A stretch of 64,000 bases of DNA from UBA1447 sp964627535 (GTDB taxonomy: Bacteria; Bacillota; Clostridia; Oscillospirales; Acutalibacteraceae), in contig CAZVJW010000003.1 of assembly GCA_964627535.1 (NCBI GenBank), forward strand, positions 87,051 to 151,050. The letters are read 5' to 3'. Both the position numbers and the translations under genes were made by a program. Of this stretch, positions 1-8,128 are shown one piece after another. Numbering within the stretch: position 1 is the stretch's first letter; each line of letters starts with the position of its first letter. The notes under the pieces are model-generated. The model was not told the origin of the DNA, made no database searches, and saw nothing but the letters and a program-made list of their open reading frames with translations.

Positions 1-2
1 TA

Positions 3-272
3 GGGATTTTTAATTTTTACAGAAATGTCTCTTTGAAACTCGATTATGACTATTCTATTGACAGCGGTGAAATAGCAAAAGTTGAATGGCTGTCCGATAA
101 TTCGGCGGTTGATATCAACAAAGTGAACGGTTTTATCACAAACAAAGGTACCGGCGCGAGATCGTCAAAAATAACTTTAAATTTGACGTTAAAAAACGGC
201 ATGGTATTATCCGATACGGTTAAGGTGTATTTCTATAAATTCGATTGGCAAATAAAAAACCTGAAAAAATAG
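3..272 (+). CDS. C-terminal fragment of a surface or secreted protein, Ig-like fold suspected (5' end outside window)
   Basis: The frame is open from the left edge and stops at 272, so only the last ~89 residues are seen. The TTG at 33 is an internal Leu codon with no ribosome binding site, so I read this as a partial gene. The pattern VEWLSDNSAV, then NGFITNKG, then an alternating hydrophobic strand ending DTVKVYFY resembles the end of a bacterial Ig-like (BIG2) domain, compatible with the Ig-like protein at 13965. The family call is inference from a short stretch. No clear terminator follows; the gap to 432 is A+T-rich and contains the perfect palindrome TTCGAATTCGAA at 381-392. Confidence 0.5.
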   Translation, partial: GIFNFYRNVSLKLDYDYSIDSGEIAKVEWLSDNSAVDINKVNGFITNKGTGARSSKITLNLTLKNGMVLSDTVKVYFYKFDWQIKNLKK

Positions 273-431
273 AATAAAAAAACTATATAATAATAACTTT
301 TTCAACTATTAAATGTTTCAAGTATGGTTTTTAAGATAAAGTCTTCCGCAAACGGAATGAATTCATATAAACTTAATCTATTCGAATTCGAAATTACAAT
401 TTATGCAAATAAATAATAAAGAGGTATATTT

Positions 432-1637
432 ATGAAAACGAAAATCTTTTCAAAGAAAGCGGCATCACTTTTAGCATTTATTCTGACGGCTGCAATCATC
501 ATCCCGCTGCCGATATTTGCAAACGCGGCCGCCTCCGTTGCGTTGACTGTAACCAGTGCAACCGCAGCTGCCGGTGCGGATGTAGTCATATCGGTTAATA
601 TTCCGGAAAATTCCGGAGTGGTATGCGGAGATCTTCTTTTAAAATTCAACAACACAAAATTAACGGTTAAAAGCGCGGTTAAGGGAGTCGCTGCACAGGG
701 ATTGTGCTCAATAAATCCGAATTACATACCGGACGGCAGCGGTATTTCCACAATAAAAGAAGCCTTTGCAACCCTTGACCCAATAACACTCGGCGGTTCA
801 ATGATGGATATCACATTTACGGTTCTACCCGGCTGGACAGGGTCAACAACGTTAGCTTTAACAGCAGACGGCTTTTATATTACTGTTGATAATATAGACA
901 TTCCTATTACTGCAAATGTCATAAACGGCAGTATTACAGTGCCTTCATCAGGAACTACCGAAACAACACGGCAGACAACAACGCAGCAAACAACCACACA
1001 ACCGGCAGGGACAACCAAACCGGGAGAAACAACCGCACAGGCAGGGACAACCAAACCGGGCGATACAACCGCGGCAACCGTTCCGGCGGCAACAACCGCC
1101 GCACCGGTAAAAGTTGACTTAATGGAAATGTTGGAAGCTGCTGAAAAAGTCGGGATAACCGGATGGGGCGGAGACTTTGTAAACCTTACCCCCGTGCAAA
1201 AGGATACGGTTAAAGATAGTTTAGAGGATAGCGGGAAAACGGTTGAGGTTAAGGACGACGGTTTTTATTATGTAGAAACAACCGCAGCAACAACTGCCGC
1301 ACCGGTAAGAGTTCCGTCAGAGGAAGTATCGGCGGCTGTTGAAAAGGCCGGAATAACCGGATGGAACGGAGAAATAGCAAACCTGACACCCGAACAGAAG
1401 GATACTGTCAAAGAGAATTTAGAGGATAACGGGAAAACGGTTGAGGTTAAGGATGATGGTTTTTATTATGTTGAAACAACTGCGGAAACAGCCGCTGAAA
1501 CAACAGCTTCCGCTTCCGCAACTGAACAGGAAAAGAACGACAGTTCTTCACACAAAACAAGTATAATAATTGTTTCAGTTGTTTTCCTGGTTCTTGCAGC
1601 GGCGGTTATCTTTTTCGTTATTAAAAAAAGAAAGTAG
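432..1637 (+). CDS. Membrane-anchored cohesin-like surface protein with two copies of an unrecognised repeat
   Basis: 401 aa. A signal peptide covers residues 1 to ~33 (KKAAS then a hydrophobic run, cleavage near ANAAAS). Residues ~35-175 look like a cohesin-type beta-sandwich: SVALTVTSATAAAGADVVISV at the start, GVVCGDLLLKFN in the middle, DITFTVLPGW near the end. A Thr/Ala/Pro-rich linker follows (~176-228), then two copies of a ~55-residue unit that shares GITGW, NLTP, QKDTVK, GKTVEVKDDGFYYVETT (about 230-286 and 297-352). The end is a single transmembrane helix and a basic tail (IKKRK), which would leave the protein on the outer face of the membrane. GAGG at 421-424 sets the start. No dockerin-like duplicated motif was noticed in any neighbour, so the binding partner is unknown. 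Cohesin assignment is moderate; the repeat unit is not one I recognise. Confidence 0.7.
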   Translation: MKTKIFSKKAASLLAFILTAAIIIPLPIFANAAASVALTVTSATAAAGADVVISVNIPENSGVVCGDLLLKFNNTKLTVKSAVKGVAAQGLCSINPNYIPDGSGISTIKEAFATLDPITLGGSMMDITFTVLPGWTGSTTLALTADGFYITVDNIDIPITANVINGSITVPSSGTTETTRQTTTQQTTTQPAGTTKPGETTAQAGTTKPGDTTAATVPAATTAAPVKVDLMEMLEAAEKVGITGWGGDFVNLTPVQKDTVKDSLEDSGKTVEVKDDGFYYVETTAATTAAPVRVPSEEVSAAVEKAGITGWNGEIANLTPEQKDTVKENLEDNGKTVEVKDDGFYYVETTAETAAETTASASATEQEKNDSSSHKTSIIIVSVVFLVLAAAVIFFVIKKRK

Positions 1638-1731
1638 TTTGCATAAATGTTGTTCCAACGCGATAGATATGCCGATCATTTGCCAGTGATCAGAACACAT
1701 TTGTCAGCTTCTAAAAAGATTGATGAAAATC

Positions 1732-1767
1732 GCAACTTTGTTTTATTCAATAAAATAAAGTTGCTTT
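1732..1767 (+). terminator. Rho-independent terminator after the cohesin-like gene
   Basis: GCAACTTT with a longer T/A-rich arm pairs with AAAGTTGC across a CAA loop and is followed by TTTT. It lies about 95 bases past the stop at 1637. Confidence 0.65.
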
Positions 1768-1836
1768 TCAATATGGCATATCTTTTTATAATTCATTTAT
1801 GGTGATTGGGAATTGTTTTATCAATGGAACTAACTT

Positions 1837-1973
1837 ATACGAATCCCTCTTTAAAACAAAACTAAAAAATTCAGCACAAAAACCCATAATACTATTCTGC
1901 ATTAAAATGGAGAATAGTATAAATCAAAGGTTTTTGCTTGATTTCATGGAGGTTTTATAATCGGGATTAGTAT
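1837..1973. repeat. MITE-like repeat, family R2, copy 1
   Basis: Terminal inverted repeats ATACGAATCCC (left) and GGGATTAGTAT (right) bound ~137 bp. Inside are ATACTATTC...GAATAGTAT, an inverted repeat, and AATCAAAGG...GCTTGATT. The inner segment recurs almost unchanged at 7879-8003, and a shorter relative lies at 4965-5067. No coding capacity. It takes up most of the 355-base gap before the LysE gene, whose ribosome binding region begins right after it; the rest of the gap (1638-1836) holds the terminator and nothing else recognised. Confidence 0.7.
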
Positions 1974-1993
1974 TACTGAAAGAGAATATTTTT

Positions 1994-2626
1994 ATGGCCG
2001 TGCTTTTTTTATCCGCTTTTATTGTCGGTTTGTCCGGTTCTATGATGCCGGGCTCCCTTTTGACATACACAATTCGCAAAGCTCTTTCCGCAGGACAGCG
2101 CGCCGGTTTTATTATCACCGCGGGGCATGCTGTTTTGGAATTTGTTCTTGTCATTGTTATATTTTTAGGATTTGACGCGGTGCTTCAATCAAATATCGCG
2201 CAGATAAGCATAGGTATTGTCGGCGGAGTTCTTTTAGGTGTTATGGGCATTATGATGGTCCGGAATTCAGCAAAGAATAACGTGCCCGTAAAAACAGACC
2301 CGGAAAAACCAGAATCCGGGAACATGCTGTTTTCGGGCATTGTAATATCGGCGGCAAACCCTTATTTTCTTTTATGGTGGGCGGTGGTCGGCCTCGGGTT
2401 CATCATGAAGTCTTTCGAATCATTCGGTTATGCCGGGGTGGCTGTTTATTATTTCGGCCACATTGCCGCCGATTTTGCATGGTACGGGCTGATTTCTGTC
2501 GTAGTGGGCAGGACAAGGAAGTTTATTAAAGAGACTCCTTACCGGATTATTATCGCTGTGCTTGGCTGCATCATTATATTTTTCGGTATTAGATTCATCT
2601 ATGGAGCGGTTATAAAATTAATTTAA
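1994..2626 (+). CDS. LysE/RhtB-type amino-acid exporter family membrane protein
   Basis: 210 aa, about six hydrophobic segments, the usual size of the LysE family. The N-terminus has SGSMMPGSLLTYTIRKALSAG, which matches the family pattern of a first helix followed by PGP-like Gly/Pro and a charged loop. Mid-protein SAANPYFLLWWAVVG corresponds to the NP-x-x-x-x-W segment typical of LysE/RhtB exporters. The family usually exports amino acids by proton antiport; the substrate here is unknown. Start ATG at 1994 follows GAAAGAGAA. The nucleoside hydrolase starts only 16 bases downstream on the same strand, so they are likely cotranscribed. That pairing is unusual and may be chance. Confidence 0.8.
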   Translation: MAVLFLSAFIVGLSGSMMPGSLLTYTIRKALSAGQRAGFIITAGHAVLEFVLVIVIFLGFDAVLQSNIAQISIGIVGGVLLGVMGIMMVRNSAKNNVPVKTDPEKPESGNMLFSGIVISAANPYFLLWWAVVGLGFIMKSFESFGYAGVAVYYFGHIAADFAWYGLISVVVGRTRKFIKETPYRIIIAVLGCIIIFFGIRFIYGAVIKLI

Positions 2627-2642
2627 ACTCGGGAGTTTTATT

Positions 2643-3554
2643 ATGAAAACTTTAAATAAAGAACTGATCGCCCGCCTGCAAAGGCCTGTGGGTGTGATTG
2701 ATGCTGTTATGGATACCGACACATACAACGAAATTGATGACCAGTATGCTTTGGCATATATGATTAAATCCGATGATAAAATAAGGGTGAAAGCAATTTA
2801 TGCGGCTCCGTTTTACAATGAAAAGTCCGACGGACCCGAAGACGGTATGGAAAAAAGCTACTCGGAGATACTGAATGTTCTGCATCTGCTTGGTAGGGAG
2901 GACTTAAAATCGTCTGTTTATAAAGGCTCCCGCTCTTATCTTCCGAATGAAACGATGCCCGTCATTTCTGATGCGGCAAATGACCTTGCATGCCGCGCGA
3001 TGCAATACAGCCCCGAAAAGCCGCTATATGTGGTGGCAATCGGCGCGATAACAAACATTGCCTCCGCGATTTTGATCAATCCGGATATTATCGATAATAT
3101 TGTCATTGTCTGGCTTGGCGGACATTCGTTTGAATGGCCCGATACGGCCGAGTTTAATATGCGCCAGGATATCGCAGCCGCAAGAATTGTATTCAGCTGC
3201 GGGGCTGCCGTTGTTCAACTTCCGTGTATGGGCGTAGTTTCCGCATTTTCGGTAACCGGTCCGGAGCTTGAATATTGGCTGCGCGGCAAAAACAAACTTT
3301 GCGATTATTTGACGGATATTACGTTGGCAGCCGCTTCTCATAACAACGGCTGCCGGAGCAGAGTCATTTGGGATGTTACCGCAGTTGCCTGGCTTTTGGG
3401 GAATGGTTTTGTTTTTGATACAATGAAGCACAGCCCGATTCCGCAGTATGACAACCATTACAGCTTCGATCATTCAAGGCATTTCATTCAATACATCTAT
3501 CATGTGAACCGTGACGCATTAATGCAGGATTTGTTTGAAAAATTGTCAAAATAA
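2643..3554 (+). CDS. Inosine-uridine preferring nucleoside hydrolase family protein
   Basis: 303 aa, normal for the IUNH family, which cleaves the N-glycosidic bond of ribonucleosides with a bound calcium ion. Residues 24-33 read DTDTYNEIDD, the Asp-rich calcium/ribose site (family DTDxGxDDD), slightly divergent. IGAITNIASAI near 135-145 corresponds to the conserved GPLTN segment. A later Asp/His-containing stretch (YDNHYSFDHSRH) sits where the C-terminal catalytic histidine is expected. No signal peptide, so it is cytoplasmic. ATG at 2643 is preceded by CTCGGGAG. Likely nucleoside salvage; substrate preference cannot be read from the sequence. Confidence 0.85.
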   Translation: MKTLNKELIARLQRPVGVIDAVMDTDTYNEIDDQYALAYMIKSDDKIRVKAIYAAPFYNEKSDGPEDGMEKSYSEILNVLHLLGREDLKSSVYKGSRSYLPNETMPVISDAANDLACRAMQYSPEKPLYVVAIGAITNIASAILINPDIIDNIVIVWLGGHSFEWPDTAEFNMRQDIAAARIVFSCGAAVVQLPCMGVVSAFSVTGPELEYWLRGKNKLCDYLTDITLAAASHNNGCRSRVIWDVTAVAWLLGNGFVFDTMKHSPIPQYDNHYSFDHSRHFIQYIYHVNRDALMQDLFEKLSK

Positions 3555-3572
3555 AATATATTTGTAAAAGCA

Positions 3573-3598
3573 AAAGACCGCCTTCCGAGACGGTCTTT
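3573..3598. terminator. Hairpin between convergent genes
   Basis: AAAGACCG pairs with CGGTCTTT over a 10-base loop. On the minus strand the stem is followed by TTTTGCTTTT, so it best serves the metallophosphoesterase gene ending at 3623; on the plus strand the T-tract is weaker. Confidence 0.65.
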
Positions 3599-3622
3599 CG
3601 CGGCTTTATAAAGTATATAATA

Positions 3623-4831
3623 TCAGTAGTTAAACTTCGTACCGGTGAAAAACTCCGCAAGTGTTGTCGCAAAAAAGTATTCCACTTTATAAATCTGAGA
3701 AAAGAATGTAACCAGAAACCTTGTTTTGAATTCAGCGGAATTTAGTTTGATACCGGTCAACGATTTAATGGATAAATCTTTATAGCTGTAAAGGGAAGAG
3801 AAGGGGACGAGTTCTGTTTTATAGGTACCGGTGTCAGTCTCGTTGAGAGTTATCAATCGAGCGCCATGGTCAATGCCGGAAATACCTTGAAAATTTGTTT
3901 TTGGTGTGGCTACAAGGTCAACACCCTTGTACTTGATATTAAATGTGTTGCTGTGGTCGTGGCCGAAGAACATCGCGAGTACATCACCCTGCTTGACAGC
4001 AGCATCAAACTGACCGTTGTTATAGTAGGGCGGGCAGGGGTATTCGGCAAGTCTGCCGGCGTTTGTGTTTTCGGGGTTAAGAACATAATATTTATTGTCA
4101 TATATGCGTTTAACCGCATAGGGAGTCAATGCTTTAACTTCGAGCAGAGCGTCGTATATCTCCGGGACGACAATATGCTGGAACATAAGAGAATTTACCG
4201 CTTCGCCGCCGTTCTGCGCTTTAAGCGCATTGCTCTTGTTAACATACCATTCTATTTGCTCCTTTGTTACGCAGCCGTAACGCCCTTGGTCGTCATACTC
4301 TCTTGAATCGATCATCCAAAGGTTGAAAGCCGTTTTGTCGCTGCCGGAAGAAAGGATCGGGATATTGTATGTGCCGCAGCCCGGAAGCAGAGTGCCGTCG
4401 TCGACGGAAATTGAGTTCGGGTAACTGTTATAAAGTGCCATAAGATCTTCGCGGCTGATCACACCGCTTTCGGAATCATGATTGCCGAATACGACAGCCA
4501 CGGGAATTGAAAAATCACCGAATGCAGTCATGATTTCTTTGACATTACCGGCTATCTGCTCTTTTGTACCGCTCATAGTGATGTCGCCTGTTATAACAAC
4601 AAGGTCAGGATGCTGGCTTTCGGCCAGCTTATGAAGAAGGCATGTGTTCACATCTTCATAAACATCATCATCGCTTTTGTGAAGATCTGCAAGCTGAAGA
4701 ATTCTGAAACTGCCGTCATTGTTGAACCGCATAGCCTTGGCAGTTGTGCCGTCATTTATTGCCGCATAAGCGGGAACAAAGATTGCGAATAAGAGTGAAA
4801 TGGCCAGTGTCACGGATATAATTTTTTTCAT
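3623..4831 (-). CDS. Secreted calcineurin-like metallophosphoesterase (first of two paralogues)
   Basis: 402 aa from the ATG at 4831, chosen because AAAGGA lies 9 bases upstream and a signal peptide follows at once (MKKIISVTLAISLLFA, cleavage near AYA). Metal-binding motifs in order: LADLH, VITGD, FGNHDSE, FQHIV, FGHDHSN, the usual DxH / GDxx / GNHD / H / GHxH series of binuclear phosphoesterases. Close in layout to the gene at 8129. The last ~35 residues (from FLVTFFSQIYKVEYFFATT on) are not part of the enzyme fold and form an aromatic, helix-like tail also seen on other secreted proteins here. Natural substrate unknown; Dcr2-like phosphatases are the nearest group I know. Confidence 0.85.
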   Translation of the reverse strand: MKKIISVTLAISLLFAIFVPAYAAINDGTTAKAMRFNNDGSFRILQLADLHKSDDDVYEDVNTCLLHKLAESQHPDLVVITGDITMSGTKEQIAGNVKEIMTAFGDFSIPVAVVFGNHDSESGVISREDLMALYNSYPNSISVDDGTLLPGCGTYNIPILSSGSDKTAFNLWMIDSREYDDQGRYGCVTKEQIEWYVNKSNALKAQNGGEAVNSLMFQHIVVPEIYDALLEVKALTPYAVKRIYDNKYYVLNPENTNAGRLAEYPCPPYYNNGQFDAAVKQGDVLAMFFGHDHSNTFNIKYKGVDLVATPKTNFQGISGIDHGARLITLNETDTGTYKTELVPFSSLYSYKDLSIKSLTGIKLNSAEFKTRFLVTFFSQIYKVEYFFATTLAEFFTGTKFNY

Positions 4832-4876
4832 TTGGAACAATCCTTTCACAACAAAGTTTTAATTATATGAAATATC

Positions 4877-4906
4877 GTATTACCGGTTATAAGAGGATAG
4901 AGTCAA
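4877..4906 (-). promoter_or_regulatory. Promoter of the first metallophosphoesterase gene
   Basis: On the minus strand TTGACT (complement of 4901-4906) and TAATAC (complement of 4877-4882) are separated by 18 bases, 46 bases before the start codon. Confidence 0.55.
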
Positions 4907-4964
4907 TAAAAAGAAGTGTGATATAACGGCGGTTACAGATATTACTGTGCTGTTTAGACATATA

Positions 4965-5067
4965 ATACTAATTACTCATAAAAACCTAATTAAAAAATCC
5001 TCATAAAACCTAATAAATCAAAGCTTTTGCTTGATTTTTTAGAGGTTTTTTAATCGTGAATTAGTAT
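4965..5067. repeat. MITE-like repeat, family R2, copy 2 (short form)
   Basis: Ends ATACTAATTAC and GTGAATTAGTAT are inverted copies bounding 103 bp. It keeps the AATCAA...GCTTGATT hairpin and the CATAAAACC/GAGGTTTTTTAAT arms but lacks the internal ATACTATTC palindrome of copies 1 and 3. Its right end contains the stop codon of the neighbouring minus-strand gene. Confidence 0.7.
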
Positions 5068-5402
5068 AAGTCTGCTTTTTCAAGTTTGTCATAATATTCG
5101 TACATTTTCTGTACGCCTTTTTCAAGATTGTAATTATGTTTGATATAAGGGATAAGAAGGCACAAGAGAAGAAGAATAAAAGCGGACATGATGATACTTT
5201 GAGTGATGACAATACACATCAGCGAAAGGACGGTTGCTATTCCGAACGTTACGGTAACAATTAAATGTATAAGCCTCTCATGCTGAAAAAACATAATTTG
5301 TATAAGCAGATTTTCTTTCAATGCTTTTTTATCATCTTCCGAAAGTTCGCTCTGCAGCCGGCGGTCAATTTGATTCAAAAAGTTTTTTATACGTTTTCCC
5401 AT
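5061..5402 (-). CDS. Small two-helix membrane protein of unknown function
   Basis: 113 aa from the ATG at 5402 (GAGGTG upstream, MGKRIKNF); a longer reading to 5450 lacks a ribosome site. A charged, probably helical N-terminal half (residues ~1-45, rich in Lys/Glu/Arg) is followed by two transmembrane helices (about LIHLIVTVTFGIATVLSLM and SIIMSAFILLLLCLLI) and a charged C-terminal helix ending YDKLEKADLY. No known domain recognised. The stop codon lies inside the terminal repeat of the R2 element at 4965-5067, so the native C-terminus may have been altered by that insertion. Confidence 0.6.
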   Translation of the reverse strand: MGKRIKNFLNQIDRRLQSELSEDDKKALKENLLIQIMFFQHERLIHLIVTVTFGIATVLSLMCIVITQSIIMSAFILLLLCLLIPYIKHNYNLEKGVQKMYEYYDKLEKADLY

Positions 5403-5679
5403 CAGGCAACACCTCATGAGAATTATATATCCAAAAGGAAGCTGATGCAATATTTATATTTACTGCAATCAACAGCGGGTATTTTTATCCGAATCGCAAG
5501 CGATATAATTGATTATTGAGGGGGTTATGAGCATAGAGTAATTAATATATTAATATATTTTTATTTTAGTATTGAATAGTTGGCAGGAAGTGATATAATA
5601 ACTTCGTATAGCAAGCAAAACTTAAAGCGGTTTTGCCCGTTATTGGTAATGATAATATTTTTTGGAGGTAATAATTAAC

Positions 5680-7689
5680 ATGCAAAGAAAAAAGAAACTC
5701 CTAAGCATTTCGTTGGCTTTTGTAATTATAATTAATATTATTGCAATAGCTGCGTCCGCATCCCTTGGAGACGGAAATGAGCTTTCGGCTGACATTGATC
5801 TTCAGGTCGGCACTTTCAGCGCAGGGGTATTCACCCCTTTTACCACAACAGCCGGTTCACCCGGACAGACGCTTAACACAGGTGATGTTATAACCGTGCG
5901 TATCTGCCCGAAAAGTGATTTTTATTGCGGCGCATCCCGTTATATAGTTATGTTCGACAAAAACTATTTCCAAATCGTAGGAGCCAATAAAGACGCATTT
6001 ATTCCCAATACCGCAAACACGTTCTACGCCGGTGTTGCGCCCGCAGTCAACGGATGGGGAGGCACCACAAATTTTCCCAGTTCCGCCGCCTGGCCGGCTG
6101 CTTTGGTCACTGAAGGCGCATTTGACATCTACACGGCTGTTTTAGTATACAACAATGTTGTCGGTACCGCGAATGCCAAACTGTTGCCGGGCGATTGGCT
6201 CTTCCAGTTTAATTTAACGGTTAAAAAGACGATTACTGCCGGTAACGATGCGCGTATTTTGATGGACAGCAGATGGTTTAGAAACACAACCTATGTATCC
6301 GGACAGGCATATTTTAACAAATGTACGGGCGCGGACCAGGCATGCTCGACAGGGACATCTAAATATGACTTTAACATTGATTTGGCCGGCGCCGACCTGC
6401 ATCTGCCGCTTGCGAAGAGGAGCACCATCACTTTTGTGACCAACTCCGGATCAACAATCTCTCCGGTCAATAATATTGTCGGGACTCCTGTTTCGGCACC
6501 GACTCCGGAACCGGTATTGACAGGGTATACCTTTGCGGGATGGTATACGGATATCGGGCTGACACAGCCGGTTAACTGGACCGGATACACCTTGGGCGAA
6601 AATGACGCAACCTTATACGCCAAGTGGAATATTAATCAATACTCTGTCATTTTTGATTCCGCGGAAGGATTGCCGGTTGAAACAATAACACAAAATTATA
6701 ATACACCGGTAACCGAGCCTGTAACTACAAAAACAGGTTATACATTTAATCGCTGGTCGCCCGAGGTTCCTGACATAATGCCGGCGAATGATACAAATTG
6801 CAGAGCGATTTGGACAGCAAACACATACACAGTGGAATATAACGGCAACGGCAGTGACAGCGGCTCAATGGATAAGTCTTACTTTACTTATGATGTTCGT
6901 GATAATCTCGGAGTAAATAAATTCACGAAAATCGGAAATGAGCTGCTTGGCTGGTCGACATCACCGTCGGCAACGACAGCTGAATATACAGATGAGGTAA
7001 GTGTTGTCAATCTTACCCCAACGCAAGGGGCGACTGTTACTCTTTACGCCGTATGGGGATTAAAAAGCTTCAATTACATCTTTGACGACGACAACGGAGA
7101 AGGCGGCACCATCGGCGAGTTGACATACGGGACTCCTGTTGTTGCGCCGGAAGTAAGAAAACTTAACTGGTTTTTCACCGGATGGGATCAGGAAGTTCCC
7201 GCAACGATGCCTGCAGAGGATTTGGTGCGTAAAGCTTTATATACACCTGTATCATTAAAGATAACCACCGGCAATGTGGAAGATATCGGTGAGGAATACA
7301 TTGTTCTGGTTCCGTGGTACAAAATGTACAGTATGGCAACCTTGCAGTTAGGATACACAACTGTCAGAGGAAATGGTTATAAGGTTGAGTATAAAATTGT
7401 AAGAAAAGCAACTGCGGCACCTGCCGAGGAAACAGCAGAGGCTTCTAAATATGTTGAAAATGTTTTTGTTGATCAAAACGGCAAAATAACCAACTCCGGT
7501 TTCCTTGGACGCAAGGCGATAGTTGAAGTAAACATCTATGATAACAACAATAATATAATAGCTACAAAAACGGCAACAGTTATATTCAAAAAAGAGGCTT
7601 TGGAGAAGTTCTTGCCGAAGTTGCAGAATTTTATTACCAAATTAATGCCGATTATTAACACGATCATGTCTTGGTTTAAAAAGGCATAA
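5680..7689 (+). CDS. Secreted InlB B-repeat (Listeria-Bacteroides repeat) surface protein with cohesin-like N-terminal domain
   Basis: 669 aa from ATG at 5680 (GGAGG at 5663-5667). Signal peptide 1 to ~28. Residues ~30-235 look like a cohesin/carbohydrate-binding beta-sandwich (GDVITVRICP, then RYIVMFDKNYFQIVG, later WLFQFNLTVKK). Four to five InlB-type B repeats follow: GYTFAGWYTD...ATLYAKW, GYTFNRWSPEVPDIMP...RAIW, a variant with NELLGWST...TLYAVW, and WFFTGWDQEVPATMP. Then comes a ~120-residue beta-rich region and a C-terminal helix-like tail (KFLPKLQNFITKL, then TIMSWFKKA). B repeats are ~70-residue surface modules of uncertain ligand. There is no LPxTG motif or transmembrane anchor, so attachment may depend on the tail. 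Confidence 0.85.
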   Translation: MQRKKKLLSISLAFVIIINIIAIAASASLGDGNELSADIDLQVGTFSAGVFTPFTTTAGSPGQTLNTGDVITVRICPKSDFYCGASRYIVMFDKNYFQIVGANKDAFIPNTANTFYAGVAPAVNGWGGTTNFPSSAAWPAALVTEGAFDIYTAVLVYNNVVGTANAKLLPGDWLFQFNLTVKKTITAGNDARILMDSRWFRNTTYVSGQAYFNKCTGADQACSTGTSKYDFNIDLAGADLHLPLAKRSTITFVTNSGSTISPVNNIVGTPVSAPTPEPVLTGYTFAGWYTDIGLTQPVNWTGYTLGENDATLYAKWNINQYSVIFDSAEGLPVETITQNYNTPVTEPVTTKTGYTFNRWSPEVPDIMPANDTNCRAIWTANTYTVEYNGNGSDSGSMDKSYFTYDVRDNLGVNKFTKIGNELLGWSTSPSATTAEYTDEVSVVNLTPTQGATVTLYAVWGLKSFNYIFDDDNGEGGTIGELTYGTPVVAPEVRKLNWFFTGWDQEVPATMPAEDLVRKALYTPVSLKITTGNVEDIGEEYIVLVPWYKMYSMATLQLGYTTVRGNGYKVEYKIVRKATAAPAEETAEASKYVENVFVDQNGKITNSGFLGRKAIVEVNIYDNNNNIIATKTATVIFKKEALEKFLPKLQNFITKLMPIINTIMSWFKKA

Positions 7690-7744
7690 TCTTATTAAAA
7701 CTTGAATCTGTTTGGACAGTATTAAGAAATGGCTGAATAAAATG

Positions 7745-7780
7745 CAAGCCGCAGGTAATTTCCTGCGGCTTGTTAATTTT
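7745..7780 (+). terminator. Rho-independent terminator of the InlB-repeat gene
   Basis: CAAGCCGCAGG pairs perfectly with CCTGCGGCTTG (11 bp) over TAATTT, followed by TTAATTTT. Confidence 0.8.
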
Positions 7781-7846
7781 GCTTGAGTATTATTTATGAA
7801 TGAAGGGGGGCTGAAGCCGCTTCTCCCAAATGTCTGAATACAGTTT

Positions 7847-8128
7847 ATACTAACTACCGATAAAACGCATTGAATCATATACTAATTACTTATAAAAACC
7901 TAACTAAAAAATCCGCATAAAACCCCATAATACTATTCTGCATTAAAATGGTGAATAGTATGAATCAAAGCTTTTGCTTGGTTTTTTAATCGTGAATTAG
8001 TATTAGCGGTCTTTTTTGCGCCGTACTGCTTTGTCCTCCTTGCCTTGCGACAGCAAAGCATCGTCGTCCGCCTTGTGCAGCACAAAAAATCATCGCAAAT
8101 CTAACAACGCTTTTCATCGCCGATTAGT
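7847..8128. repeat. Family R1 repeat, copy A, split by an R2 element
   Basis: The left part (7847-7878, ATACTAACTACCGATAAAAC...) and right part (8004-8128, TAGCGGTC... to CGCCGATTAG) match the uninterrupted copies at 11480-11637 and 56620-56778. The two parts are separated by the 125-bp R2 element at 7879-8003. Its right end abuts the stop codon of the metallophosphoesterase gene at 8129. With the terminator it accounts for the gene-free stretch 7690-8128. Confidence 0.75.
7879..8003. mobile_element. MITE-like repeat, family R2, copy 3, nested inside R1
   Basis: ATACTAATTAC...GAATTAGTAT ends, with an internal ATACTATTC/GAATAGTAT palindrome and the AATCAAAGC/GCTTG arm as in copy 1. It interrupts R1 between GAATC and TAGCGG, which are almost adjacent in the other R1 copies. 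A target-site duplication cannot be assigned with certainty. Confidence 0.7.
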
